Assembly: GCF_004769235.1 (NCBI RefSeq)
Contig: NZ_RQFG01000010.1
Location: forward strand, 124,001 to 188,000
DNA length: 64,000 bases
From: Leptospira kanakyensis
GTDB lineage: Bacteria > Spirochaetota > Leptospiria > Leptospirales > Leptospiraceae
Direction: 5' to 3'
The translations under genes were made by a program, and so were the position numbers. Below are positions 28,341-37,260 of the stretch, piece by piece. Under the pieces are notes generated by a model. The model was not told the DNA's origin. It saw nothing but the letters and a program-made list of their open reading frames with translations, and ran no database searches. Positions within the stretch are counted from its first letter, which is position 1. Each line of letters begins with the position of its first letter.

Positions 28341-29786
28341 ATGAAAGAATATAAACTTTGGATTGATGGAAAGTGGACAAACACAAGCGGCGGGAAACTC
28401 ATGGACATCGAAGATCCTGCCACGGGCAAAAAAATTGCCAAGGTAATTGATGCGAGTGTGGCCGATGTAGACAAAGCTGCCAAGGCAGCTCACAAAGCAT
28501 TTTATGATGGAAGATGGTCAGGGATTACTCCAGGCGAACGATCCAAAGCCATTTGGAAACTTGCCGATCTTTTAGAAGAAAAAACCAAAGAGTTTGCAAA
28601 AGCCGAATCTCTCAACGCAGGAAAACCTTATAAAAACTTAAGCCTTGCCGGAGACATTCCTTTTGCTGTGGATAACATTCGGTTTTTTGCAACGGCAGCT
28701 CGTGATGTTCATGGAAGTCGTGCCAACGAATACCAACCAGGATACACATCCATTTTACGCAGAGAACCTGTGGGTGTGGTGGGGCAAATTGCTCCTTGGA
28801 ACTACCCTCTTCTTATGGCCGTTTGGAAATTTGGACCCGCACTTGCCGCAGGTTGCACTGTTATTTTAAAACCAGCTCCAGGAACTCCCATCACCTCTCT
28901 TATGTTAGCCGAGCTAACAAAAAAAGCAGGAATCCCTGATGGTGTGATTAATATTGTCACCGGTGGAAATGCCACAGGCCAAGCGATTGTTGACCACCCC
29001 CTAGTCAGAATGGTTTCTCTTACCGGATCCACGGGAACGGGAAAAAACATCATGAAGTCGGCTTCTGATTCCTTAAAACGAGTGCATTTGGAGCTCGGAG
29101 GAAAAGCCCCACTTCTAGTTTTTGATGATGTGGATGTAAATCTTTTTGCCGCCAAAGCAGCGTTTGGTGCCACTTGCAATTCAGGACAAGACTGCACTGC
29201 TGCCACAAGAATCATTGTTCCCAAAGCCTTACAGAAAAAAATCACCGACTCTGTTGTGGATGCAATGAAAGCAGTAAACATGGGTGATCCTTTTAATGAT
29301 AAAACAGAAATGGGCCCACTCATCTCTGCCATCCACCGCGAACGTGTCCTCGGGTTTATGGATCGTGCCAAAAAACAAGGGGCAAAAATTCTTACCGGTG
29401 GTGTCATACCGAAGGGCCTAGGCAAAGGATACTTTTTTGCACCGACTGTCATCACTGATGTCAAACAAAACTATGACGTAGTGCAAAACGAAATTTTTGG
29501 ACCGGTTCTCACCATCCAATCTTACGATAAAGAAGATGAAGGGATTCGGCTTGCAAACGATGTCAACTATGGCCTTGCCTCTTCCATTTGGACAAAGGAT
29601 ATAGCGCGTGCTATGCGAGTTGCCAAACAGTTTGAATTTGGAACGGTTTGGGTGAACGATCACTTACCGCTTGCATCCGAAACTCCTCATGGTGGATTCA
29701 AACAATCAGGATTTGGAAAGGATCTCTCTATCGAATCTGTGGGTGATTATCTAATCACCAAACATGTAATGGTAGGCGGGGTTTAG
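28341..29786 (+). CDS. Gamma-aminobutyraldehyde / betaine-aldehyde-type dehydrogenase
   Basis: A 481-residue NAD(P)+ aldehyde dehydrogenase closest in feel to PatD (YdcW) and betaine aldehyde dehydrogenases. Motifs: VGVVGQIAPWNYPLLMAVWK, LTGSTGTGKNIM, LELGGKAPLLVF (general base) and NSGQDCTAATR (catalytic Cys near residue 284). PHGGFKQSGFGKDLS lies near the end. Context suggests it oxidises 4-aminobutanal to GABA, feeding gabT and gabD. The same fold would also suit other amino-aldehydes. It is the last gene of the plus-strand catabolic set. Confidence 0.82.
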   Translation: MKEYKLWIDGKWTNTSGGKLMDIEDPATGKKIAKVIDASVADVDKAAKAAHKAFYDGRWSGITPGERSKAIWKLADLLEEKTKEFAKAESLNAGKPYKNLSLAGDIPFAVDNIRFFATAARDVHGSRANEYQPGYTSILRREPVGVVGQIAPWNYPLLMAVWKFGPALAAGCTVILKPAPGTPITSLMLAELTKKAGIPDGVINIVTGGNATGQAIVDHPLVRMVSLTGSTGTGKNIMKSASDSLKRVHLELGGKAPLLVFDDVDVNLFAAKAAFGATCNSGQDCTAATRIIVPKALQKKITDSVVDAMKAVNMGDPFNDKTEMGPLISAIHRERVLGFMDRAKKQGAKILTGGVIPKGLGKGYFFAPTVITDVKQNYDVVQNEIFGPVLTIQSYDKEDEGIRLANDVNYGLASSIWTKDIARAMRVAKQFEFGTVWVNDHLPLASETPHGGFKQSGFGKDLSIESVGDYLITKHVMVGGV

Positions 29787-29828
29787 ATTCTTTAAAACAA
29801 ATAGAAACAGTCGGATGTCTAAGGGATT

Positions 29829-31136
29829 ATGGCATCCAAAACGAATCCGATTGTTTCTATATTTCAATGGTTAGCACCAAGATTCCATCTCTTTGATGAT
29901 CTGGACAAAACGGGGACAATCGAGTCTGTCCAAAAAGGAGCCGAATTAAAAGGATCCAACCTCTGGACTTTGATATTTGCTATTTTTATTGCAAGCATCG
30001 GACTCAATGTTAACTCCACCGCTGTCATCATTGGTGCCATGCTCGTTTCTCCTCTGATGGGACCCATTGTAGGGATTGGATTTGCCGCCGCCACCAACGA
30101 CTTTGACAATTTAAAAAAGTTCCTCCGCACATTGAGTGTGGCTACACTTGCGAGCATTGCCACTTCCTTTATTTACTTTTCCTTATCACCCATTAACGAA
30201 GCACAGTCGGAACTACTCGCAAGAACCTCACCAACCATTTATGACGCTCTCATTGCAATCTTTGGTGGTGCCACAGGAATCATTGCCAATACGAGAAAAG
30301 AAAAAGGAACTGCCATTGCCGGTGTTGCGATTGCAACCGCCCTTATGCCCCCACTTTGTACGGCAGGTTATGGGCTCTCGCAAGGTAACTGGTCTTATTT
30401 TTTTGGTGCCACTTATCTTTATCTAATCAATTCCATCTTCATTGCCATCACTACTTTCATTTTTGTGCGGTACATGGAGTTTCCAAAAGTAAGTTGGGGT
30501 TTGTACAAAGACAAAGAAAGAAAAGTAAAAATTTATTTAGGTTTATTTACCCTCATCCTACTCATTCCATCCATCTTCACTGCCTATCAAATTGTTAGGA
30601 CTTCCTACTTTAAAGGAAAAGCAGAAGAATTCATTCGTAATGAAATCATGGTTGATCACCGGCGCGTTTTGGAAAAAGAAATTATATACAAGAAAGATCC
30701 GACCATTGAACTCACCATCATTGGCCCCAAAATCGATGAGACCCAAGAAAAAGAATTACAAAAGAAATTAAAATACTATAATCTAACAAATACAAAACTT
30801 GTCCTACACCAAGACATATCCACGACAAATGTAGATAAATTAAAATTTGAAATCCTTTCCGAAGTCTACAAAAAACAAATGGATTTCGGCCAAGGGAATA
30901 CGGAGATGATCTCAAAAGAGATTCAGATTTTTTTCCCGAGTCTAATTTCTGCTAGTTTTACAAAAACCAAAAAGTTCGATATGAATCAAAACTCATACGT
31001 GGATATAAATCTTTTTGATTCGGAATGGACAAAACTCCCCACCTCAAAAGAAAAAACTCAATTGGAAAGGTACATTCAACTACGAACGGGAGAGAAACAA
31101 ATTGAATTGATTACGAGAGAAGTTTCCAAAAACTAA
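29829..31136 (+). CDS. DUF389 (TIGR00341-like) membrane protein
   Basis: A 435-residue inner-membrane protein. The N-terminal half carries the DUF389 core: LIFAIFIASIGLNVNSTAVIIGAMLVSPLMGPIVGIG, then GGATGIIANTRKEKGTAIAGVAIATALMPPLCTAGYGL, with about six transmembrane segments. The second half (about residues 240-435) is a soluble, charged domain of unknown role. Function of DUF389 is unknown. It starts 42 bp after the dehydrogenase gene and may be read with it. Confidence 0.85.
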   Translation: MASKTNPIVSIFQWLAPRFHLFDDLDKTGTIESVQKGAELKGSNLWTLIFAIFIASIGLNVNSTAVIIGAMLVSPLMGPIVGIGFAAATNDFDNLKKFLRTLSVATLASIATSFIYFSLSPINEAQSELLARTSPTIYDALIAIFGGATGIIANTRKEKGTAIAGVAIATALMPPLCTAGYGLSQGNWSYFFGATYLYLINSIFIAITTFIFVRYMEFPKVSWGLYKDKERKVKIYLGLFTLILLIPSIFTAYQIVRTSYFKGKAEEFIRNEIMVDHRRVLEKEIIYKKDPTIELTIIGPKIDETQEKELQKKLKYYNLTNTKLVLHQDISTTNVDKLKFEILSEVYKKQMDFGQGNTEMISKEIQIFFPSLISASFTKTKKFDMNQNSYVDINLFDSEWTKLPTSKEKTQLERYIQLRTGEKQIELITREVSKN

Positions 31137-31185
31137 ATTCGATATTAAACAATTTGTCAAATCAGTGTTTGTATTGTGAGTGTAT

Positions 31186-31875
31186 CTAAACTAAAGCGGC
31201 TTGTTTTAAAAAGTCTTTGAACGTATCGATGTCTTTTGTGAAAAATACTGGTTTGGGTGCTTTTGTTTCCTTTAATAGAAAAACAATCCCTTGGTTGTGG
31301 AGAACCACTTGTTCTAATTCTTCTGGTGTGTATGTATAAGTAACGTTTCCGGAATGAAACAAAAACTTCCCATTTTCTTCGCGTAATGATCCTGAGCCAA
31401 TCCGTTTGAAATTCTTTAGTCCATCTTCCATCACATCGATGTCCGTTGACTCTTCACCAAACGTCAGTTTACCGGAATAATCCAAAAACAAAGTTCCCTC
31501 AATTTGGAACCTGCTTTCTTTCGGAGGCGGTGGTTCCTGTTCCAAATTTCCATCCCCAGTGGGAAGTAAAACTTCAGATTTTTGGACTACCGAAGGAGTG
31601 ACCTCTTCAGGCAAAGAATAGGAAAGATGTCTGTCATCGGAAATCGCTCGTTCCCTTCGGATCCTTTCATCCAATTGCGGTGAAACAGAGGGTGCAGAAG
31701 GCATTCGATATTGACCCGAATTTTGGGGTTTCCGTGTCGGGTAGGCTGCGGGTTTGGATTTTTGCGGGGATAGGGCTACGTATAAAAAACATAGGACACC
31801 CACAAAGATCATAGCAAAGGCAGCAAACAACATACTACCTATATTATCTTGCCAAACGACGATTCCCTTGATCAC
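31186..31875 (-). CDS. Uncharacterised single-pass membrane protein
   Basis: A 229-residue protein I do not recognise. One transmembrane segment (MLFAAFAMIFVGVLCFLYVAL, within about residues 14-34) is followed by a proline- and charge-rich linker (about 40-110). A compact C-terminal domain of about 110 residues (IEGTLFLDYSGKLTFGEESTD...YTYTPEELEQVVLHNQGIVFLL) contains beta strands. The start is GTG at 31875; the next gene on the plus strand starts at 31919, so the two share a 43-bp divergent promoter region. It converges on the DUF389 gene. Confidence 0.65.
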   Translation of the reverse strand: MIKGIVVWQDNIGSMLFAAFAMIFVGVLCFLYVALSPQKSKPAAYPTRKPQNSGQYRMPSAPSVSPQLDERIRRERAISDDRHLSYSLPEEVTPSVVQKSEVLLPTGDGNLEQEPPPPKESRFQIEGTLFLDYSGKLTFGEESTDIDVMEDGLKNFKRIGSGSLREENGKFLFHSGNVTYTYTPEELEQVVLHNQGIVFLLKETKAPKPVFFTKDIDTFKDFLKQAALV

Positions 31876-31918
31876 ATTTTTTCTTTACAAGGGCTTCGGA
31901 AACGGAAACGCTTCCTTT

Positions 31919-33160
31919 ATGTTCGAAGAAGAACCCTCTACCCTCAAAGAAAAAATCTATCGTGCGATTATTGCTGTCTTTTTATTCATTTTAGTCGGAA
32001 CCCTGATCATCACCTTTTTGCCTGGGGACGCCGAACAAAGCCTTGTGGGCGCCATCACAGGCCAAAATTCTACCAAAGCAGGGACAATTGCTGGCCGAAG
32101 CATCCCGGTAGACTACTTCAATGCTGCTAAACGTGATTGTTATTACCGGTACCAACAATACGGCAGAGAAACGGCGCAAAATCCCGAACTTTTGAATTCT
32201 TGTGCTTTCTCCACGGTTAAGGAAATCTTTATCGCCAATGACATTGCCACTGCTGTGGGTTTCCAAGTATCGGAAATCAGCATCAAACGTGAGATGTCCA
32301 AACAAGCAAGAGAAGTTCATAAAGAATCGGTTTCTCAAGCTGGGTACGGAGAAGAAGATTCTCGTTCCCTCTCCGAAATTTACCAACAAATTTACCGTTC
32401 TGCTCCAATGAATTACCGCATTGATACGGCTACGGGATATGCACTCTATCCAAACTTTCTAGAACAACCACTGGCTCCAACAGAGAATGAAGCAGAGTTA
32501 GAAGACGAAGCCAAACGTGCCAAAATCTCTTTCCGAGTGGTTGCGATATCCGAAGTCAACCTTTTGAATGCAGTAGAATCTAAGATCAAAATTACTGACG
32601 AAGAACTTACCAAAGAATATGAGAAGGAAAAAAAGGATGGTTCTCTTTCCAAAGATCCTTCTGGAAACTTTGTTAGTTTTGAATCAAGAAAACCTCTCCT
32701 ACTTTCCAAAATGAAATTTGATCGCAAAAGAAAAGAAGTAGAGGCTTGGAAAGGACGAATCGCCGCTAAAACTTCCGAACCGAATGCTCTGGAAGCCATT
32801 GCGACAGAAACCCTCCAACCCATTGAGACCGTATCTAATGTTTCTTTGTCTGACTTAAAACTGGTAACTTCCAATCGTGGCAATAGCTACCGTTTGGCGA
32901 ACTCTGCAAAATTTTGGGAAACCCTCGCAAATGATCCTTTTGGCAAAAAAACGGTAGTAGGCCCTTTCTCTGACAATGACAAACAGGTCTATGTGGAATT
33001 TGGAGACCTAACTTACGGACAAACCACAGCCAAAAAACCAGCGGATCAGGCTGCAGATTTTTTGAAACAAAGGCAACTTCTTAGCTTTTTTCTTGAAATA
33101 AACCAGTCCATAGCAGCAGAATACAACGTAGAGAAAAAAGGCCTTCTCTCTTTAGAATAA
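31919..33160 (+). CDS. SurA/PpiD-like periplasmic chaperone without visible PPIase domain
   Basis: A 413-residue protein with one N-terminal transmembrane segment (AIIAVFLFILVGTLIITFL) and a periplasmic domain of the SurA/PpiD N-terminal type. Features are IAGRSIPVDYFNAAKRDCYYRYQQYG, VSEISIKREM, and the AVESKIKITDEELTKEYEKEKKDG helical motif used by these foldases. I do not see a parvulin QRSLxxHILV/parvulin core, so it may be chaperone-only. The ATG at 31919 is preferred over an in-frame start at 31754, which would overlap the divergent gene. The TAA at 33158-33160 directly abuts the CheX-like gene ATG. Confidence 0.65.
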   Translation: MFEEEPSTLKEKIYRAIIAVFLFILVGTLIITFLPGDAEQSLVGAITGQNSTKAGTIAGRSIPVDYFNAAKRDCYYRYQQYGRETAQNPELLNSCAFSTVKEIFIANDIATAVGFQVSEISIKREMSKQAREVHKESVSQAGYGEEDSRSLSEIYQQIYRSAPMNYRIDTATGYALYPNFLEQPLAPTENEAELEDEAKRAKISFRVVAISEVNLLNAVESKIKITDEELTKEYEKEKKDGSLSKDPSGNFVSFESRKPLLLSKMKFDRKRKEVEAWKGRIAAKTSEPNALEAIATETLQPIETVSNVSLSDLKLVTSNRGNSYRLANSAKFWETLANDPFGKKTVVGPFSDNDKQVYVEFGDLTYGQTTAKKPADQAADFLKQRQLLSFFLEINQSIAAEYNVEKKGLLSLE

Positions 33161-33625
33161 ATGCAAATTAAAGCCGACTTCATCAACCCGTTCCTGGAAG
33201 CAGCCACCATCGTTTTTCGCGATGTGTTACAACAGGATCTCATCCGAGGCAAAATCGGAATCAAGGATTCTCCTGCACCGAGCCATGAAATTGCAATCAT
33301 CATCGGTGTGGTGGGTTCATTCAGTGGTGAAGTCGTTTATAGTATGAATCTAGATGCGGCGTACAAAGTGTCCCGGAAACTAGTTCCTGGTCTTTCTGAT
33401 GAAGACGTAAAAAACGAATACAAAGACATCCTCGGTGAGATTGCCAACATGACTACCGGTAATGCTATGAACATTTTTACCTCTGCAGGCCAATCGGTAG
33501 AAATTACAACACCTAACATCCAAGAAACAAACAACACTTCCGTTCGGTTCAACAAAAAACCAACACTCTCCATCAACTTATATTCTAAGTTTGGAAGAAT
33601 TGAAGTAAACGTCGCAATCGCTTAA
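33161..33625 (+). CDS. CheX-like protein
   Basis: A 154-residue protein of the CheX/CheC-CheX phosphatase fold. The centre has the expected ILGEIANMTTGNAMN stretch, including the ExxN catalytic pair (E and N within GEIANM at about residues 89-94). FSGEVVYSMNLDAAYKVSRKLV also fits CheX. CheX dephosphorylates CheY-P in chemotaxis; no other chemotaxis gene lies in this window. Starts immediately after the SurA-like stop, so cotranscription is near certain. A terminator hairpin follows at 33653-33676. Confidence 0.85.
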   Translation: MQIKADFINPFLEAATIVFRDVLQQDLIRGKIGIKDSPAPSHEIAIIIGVVGSFSGEVVYSMNLDAAYKVSRKLVPGLSDEDVKNEYKDILGEIANMTTGNAMNIFTSAGQSVEITTPNIQETNNTSVRFNKKPTLSINLYSKFGRIEVNVAIA

Positions 33626-33635
33626 AATATATTTT

Positions 33636-34619
33636 TTAAATCGAAGAACCTAAAACCCGCAGTCGATCGCGGGTTTCTTTTCTAAAATCATATCCAGGCA
33701 CGGGATTTTTTCCTTCCACTCCATTCATATAGAGTTGGTAGTATTTTAAAGCACGTTCCAAGTCTCTTTCCTCCCAACTACTTTCATACACTTTTCCCAA
33801 GTAATGATGAGCTGGAAGGAACTCTGAGGATTCTTTAAAATTTTTGATGATATTCACCAATTGGTGTGCCGCCGAACGAAATTCCTTTTTACGAATGAGA
33901 AGAATTGCCATCGCATAATGCGACCTAGGTGTGAGTTCAGGATGTTTTGGAAATTCAGTCACAAGTTTTAAATATTCTTTATATGCCTTTTCTTCTGAAT
34001 CGGAATTTCCGATGCGATCCAAAGAACGTGCCAGTTCAAATTGTGTTTTGATTTTAAGGTCGGGGTCTTCTTGTTTTTCGACAAGACCCGAAGATTCTTT
34101 GTCCTTTCCATCCAAACCGAAAAGATTTGTGTTTTCCACTCTGGAAAACTTTGCCGCATCCCCTTCTTTGCCATAGGAATCAGCAAACTCGGATTCGGCG
34201 GACTTCTTTTGGTCTCTTGTCAAATAGGCCTTTCCTTTTTGGAAAGACGCCTGGGAAGGATCGATCACTTCCTTCTTTTTTTTCTTTTTATCTGCTGGTT
34301 TTGACTTTGTTGTAACGGACGCTTGATTTTCTACAACGGCAACATTTGAACCTGACTCGGCGTTGTTTGGATTGGAAACAGAAGTAAGTGTTTTAGAATT
34401 TGTGTTGGAACCCGAATCATCACTAGATAACCCATTGGAATTGTTCGTTACAGAATTTTCTTTTTTATCGGTACCGGAGTCTTGGTTCCAAGTTTCGGGA
34501 AAGGGTAAAAATAATTCTGTCGTTTCAGCCTGAATTTTAGAAGTGGCGCTAACAATCATGAGTAAAAAGAATAAAGAAATTCTCAAGAACAGCTCCAAAC
34601 AAAAATACAAAACCTTCAT
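33636..34619 (-). CDS. Exported TPR-containing protein
   Basis: A 327-residue protein with an N-terminal hydrophobic segment (LFLRISLFFLLMIVSATSKIQAE) that may be a signal peptide. A low-complexity Ser/Asn/Lys-rich linker spans about 40-125. The C-terminal half is TPR-like: ELARSLDRIGNSDSEEKAYKEYLKLVTEFPKHPELTPRSHYAMAILLIRKKEFRSAAHQLVNIIK. It resembles YbgF/CpoB-type envelope proteins in layout. Its start overlaps the next gene upstream by ATGA (34616-34619). Its 3' end contains the terminator of the convergent CheX gene. Function unknown. Confidence 0.7.
   Translation of the reverse strand: MKVLYFCLELFLRISLFFLLMIVSATSKIQAETTELFLPFPETWNQDSGTDKKENSVTNNSNGLSSDDSGSNTNSKTLTSVSNPNNAESGSNVAVVENQASVTTKSKPADKKKKKKEVIDPSQASFQKGKAYLTRDQKKSAESEFADSYGKEGDAAKFSRVENTNLFGLDGKDKESSGLVEKQEDPDLKIKTQFELARSLDRIGNSDSEEKAYKEYLKLVTEFPKHPELTPRSHYAMAILLIRKKEFRSAAHQLVNIIKNFKESSEFLPAHHYLGKVYESSWEERDLERALKYYQLYMNGVEGKNPVPGYDFRKETRDRLRVLGSSI
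33653..33676 (+). terminator. Rho-independent terminator for the SurA-like/CheX operon
   Basis: Perfect 8-bp stem AAACCCGC (33653-33660) / GCGGGTTT (33669-33676) with an 8-nt loop, followed on the plus strand by CTTTTCT. It lies 28 bp after the CheX stop and inside the last codons of the convergent TPR gene. Confidence 0.65.
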
Positions 34620-35350
34620 CGTAGATTTTTTGGAATTCGTTCCAAACTTCTAGGTTTTCCAAGACCTTCATTCGATTCAGGTGGTTTTGGTAACTTTAAA
34701 GTTTCCAAATTCTTTTCTTCGTTTTTTGCCTTCACTTTTTTTTCTAAATCCGAAACCCGATCGAGCATCCTTTGCATACGAAGGTCTGACTCAGAATCGG
34801 AACCAGTGGCAGACTTTGAATCCTCTTTGGGTTGCATCGGTTGGACATCAATAGGAGCGGGAATCAAACCATCACCTGACGGAGTGTAGATGGGAGGAAC
34901 CGATGTATCTTCTGCCTTTCTATTTCTGAAGTCGTATTCTTTTCCTAAAAAATCTTGTTCTTCAGGAATTGTATCGTGACTGTACCCATTGGATTCCCTT
35001 TCACTGATAAAATCAAATTGCATCCTACGGTTGGATTCGTATTTTAAATCTTCAGGATCGGACATACGAACATCTTTCCGTTTCCGATTGTAATCCCTTT
35101 CAATTTCCAAAAGAAACAAACTTCTTGTATCTTGAGCCAGTTGCATCCCTTGTGGTTTGGCATTTTCCCAACCATTGGTCCAACCCACATAAATCGCCAT
35201 AATGAGAAAAAATACAAAGAGTGAGATGGCGATTTTTTTGAGTAGGTCTTGGACTTGCGATGGAATTTTGTCTACGAGTCCATCCACAGCTCCCATCATC
35301 TTTTGGGTGTCTACATTGACTTTGGGTATATTTATATTTTTAATGTCCAC
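34616..35350 (-). CDS. Uncharacterised membrane protein of the OmpA/TPR cluster
   Basis: A 244-residue protein I do not recognise. It has an amphipathic N-terminus, one transmembrane segment at about residues 42-59 (ISLFVFFLIMAIYVGW), a charged juxtamembrane region, a proline-rich stretch and a C-terminal coiled coil (MLDRVSDLEKKVKAKNEEKN). It may span the inner membrane and reach into the periplasm. It lies 3 bp after the OmpA-like gene and overlaps the TPR gene by 4 bp, suggesting a joint envelope function. Confidence 0.65.
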   Translation of the reverse strand: MDIKNINIPKVNVDTQKMMGAVDGLVDKIPSQVQDLLKKIAISLFVFFLIMAIYVGWTNGWENAKPQGMQLAQDTRSLFLLEIERDYNRKRKDVRMSDPEDLKYESNRRMQFDFISERESNGYSHDTIPEEQDFLGKEYDFRNRKAEDTSVPPIYTPSGDGLIPAPIDVQPMQPKEDSKSATGSDSESDLRMQRMLDRVSDLEKKVKAKNEEKNLETLKLPKPPESNEGLGKPRSLERIPKNLR

Positions 35351-35353
35351 TGG

Positions 35354-37210
35354 TTACTCTTCCGAAATTTTAAAGACTACCCTTCGGTTTGTCCCGCGAC
35401 CTTCTTCGGTCTGATTGTCCGCTAATGGAACCGAGGGCCCATGTCCCATCACAGCAATCCGTGATTCTTCTATTTTATGTTTAGACTTTAAATAATTAGC
35501 AACCGAATTTGCTCTTTCCAGAGACAACTTTTGGTTGGCCGATTTGGTTCCCACATTGTCTGTGTGACCTTCAATTAAGATTTTCAAATTGGCCGATTTC
35601 CGTAAAATCCCTGCCAATCTGTCTAGTTCTGGTTCGGATTCTTTGGTGAGTTCGGCAGAACGGAAGGCAAAAAACAAATTGTTCATCACAATTTGGTTTC
35701 CTTTTTTCAATTTGGGCAGAACAAGGAGGACTGTTTTTTCTTTGTCTTCTTTTTCTTTTCCCACCAAATTGAGGTTTTGTGAGACAGGAAGGTATCCTTC
35801 TTTTTCTCCATAAAAGCCGTAGTTTTCTTCATAAGGAAGGATGATGCTAAATTCACCAGTGGTTGGATCACTCACAGTAGAGCCGATGGATTTTTTTCTA
35901 GTTAAAGATTCATACTGCACAAAAGCTGAAAGAGGTTTCCCTTCTTCATCTACCACTTTTCCTTTGATCACAACCACAGGTTCTGGTTGGAAATGATGAG
36001 GAATGGCAGCCATATACAATTCCCCTTCACGGGAAACATAAGCCCAGTTCCCAACCGCAGGAATGCTAAAAAAGTTAACACCTCTTAGGTTGGAAGATAA
36101 CTCTTGCGGTTCTGACCATGAAGTCCAAGAATCGTTCAACCTTCTTGTAATAAAAATGGAAATCCCTTCTTTTCTTCCAGACGAAGAGAAATATAAGGTT
36201 TTGTCATCTGGGGCAAGAAAAGGTGCCATTTCTTCTTCACCGGTATTCAAAGTATTTCCTAAATTGATCCCTTCTTCAAATACACCAGAATCATTTTGTA
36301 AACTTACATACAAATCCAACTTACCAAAATTTTTCTTTTGTTGGGCAGAATAAAGCAGAGTCCGACCACTGGAAGCAAGAGCAGAGCCACCAAATACTTG
36401 TTGGTTGGGATTGTCTGATTTTCGATACCAATTATAAAAACTGGGAAAATTGATAGGAGTGGGCATAGACCAACCTGACTCAGTTTTATGTGTTTTGTAT
36501 AAAGGAGCACGATTTTGAATTTTATCAGTTCGTTCTTTATATTCCGTTTCTAACTTTGTTAAAACAATATGAAACTCTTTTGGATTTTGCGCTTCTCTCG
36601 ATGCAATTTGAGATTTATACATCATCTCTCGTTTTAGGTTGTCCAACATCTCTTCTTCACCAAAATTACCAAAAACAAAAAGTTCGTTCCCACCGGGAAG
36701 AGCCGAAATCACAGCGGAGGGAAATTTATTGTTCAGCGGTGTAGGAAGTTGTTCCCCTTGCATCCAAAATCCGTATTGGTCTCGTTTTGCGGCCCAAATT
36801 TTTTGGGTGGATCTCCCCCCTTCGCGAACAAGGGCAGTCCAAAACAAAATTTTTCCATCGGGAGTACACTGCGGGTTAAAAGAAAAAAGACCTCCCGTCA
36901 CATAACGAGGGATTTTTTTCAAACTCCAGTCAGGTGTTTTTCCCGATTCAAATGGTTCTACTTCATAACGAATGGGATTACAGGTTTCGGATTGCACATC
37001 GCATAACATCCGTATCTTTTTCCCTGCCAAATAAGCCAACTCTTCCTGCAAAACACCACCGCTGATGCGGAATACTTGTTTGTCTGTTCGGAGGAGATGG
37101 CCGGTATTTAGGAGGTCCCCCTCCAAAACCTGGATTCCATTTTTTACACTTTGTGAGCTAATGAGCCCATTCCCGAAAAGGAGGAGAATGATGATGAGAA
37201 TCCGTGCCAT
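35354..37210 (-). CDS. OmpA-family protein with WD40-like (PD40) propeller
   Basis: A 618-residue exported protein; the N-terminus MARILIIILLLFGNGLISSQS is a signal peptide. About residues 120-420 hold PD40/TolB-like propeller motifs (FNPQCTPDGKILFWTALV, SALASSGRTLLYSAQQ, PFLAPDDKTLYFSSSGR). About 425-500 is a carboxypeptidase-regulatory-like domain (VKGKVVDEEGKPLSAFVQYES). About 505-618 is an OmpA peptidoglycan-binding domain, with LIEGHTDNVGTKSANQKLSLERANSV and MGHGPSVPLADN. It probably anchors an outer-membrane assembly to the cell wall. Divergent from the ABC-F gene; head of a three-gene minus-strand set. Confidence 0.88.
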   Translation of the reverse strand: MARILIIILLLFGNGLISSQSVKNGIQVLEGDLLNTGHLLRTDKQVFRISGGVLQEELAYLAGKKIRMLCDVQSETCNPIRYEVEPFESGKTPDWSLKKIPRYVTGGLFSFNPQCTPDGKILFWTALVREGGRSTQKIWAAKRDQYGFWMQGEQLPTPLNNKFPSAVISALPGGNELFVFGNFGEEEMLDNLKREMMYKSQIASREAQNPKEFHIVLTKLETEYKERTDKIQNRAPLYKTHKTESGWSMPTPINFPSFYNWYRKSDNPNQQVFGGSALASSGRTLLYSAQQKKNFGKLDLYVSLQNDSGVFEEGINLGNTLNTGEEEMAPFLAPDDKTLYFSSSGRKEGISIFITRRLNDSWTSWSEPQELSSNLRGVNFFSIPAVGNWAYVSREGELYMAAIPHHFQPEPVVVIKGKVVDEEGKPLSAFVQYESLTRKKSIGSTVSDPTTGEFSIILPYEENYGFYGEKEGYLPVSQNLNLVGKEKEDKEKTVLLVLPKLKKGNQIVMNNLFFAFRSAELTKESEPELDRLAGILRKSANLKILIEGHTDNVGTKSANQKLSLERANSVANYLKSKHKIEESRIAVMGHGPSVPLADNQTEEGRGTNRRVVFKISEE

Positions 37211-37260
37211 ACCATACGAAATGTCGGTTGAAACCTCCGATTCCCTTAGAAAATTGACCT

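Noticed and set aside
28802..29464. 220-codon minus-strand frame opposite the aldehyde dehydrogenase gene
   Set aside because: Antisense shadow of a conserved ALDH; composition is Pro/Ala/Ser-skewed and no motif is visible.
31754..31918. Longer N-terminus for the SurA-like protein
   Set aside because: It would overlap the divergent gene and its promoter, and the extra residues do not look like a signal or a domain. ATG at 31919 gives a clean membrane anchor.
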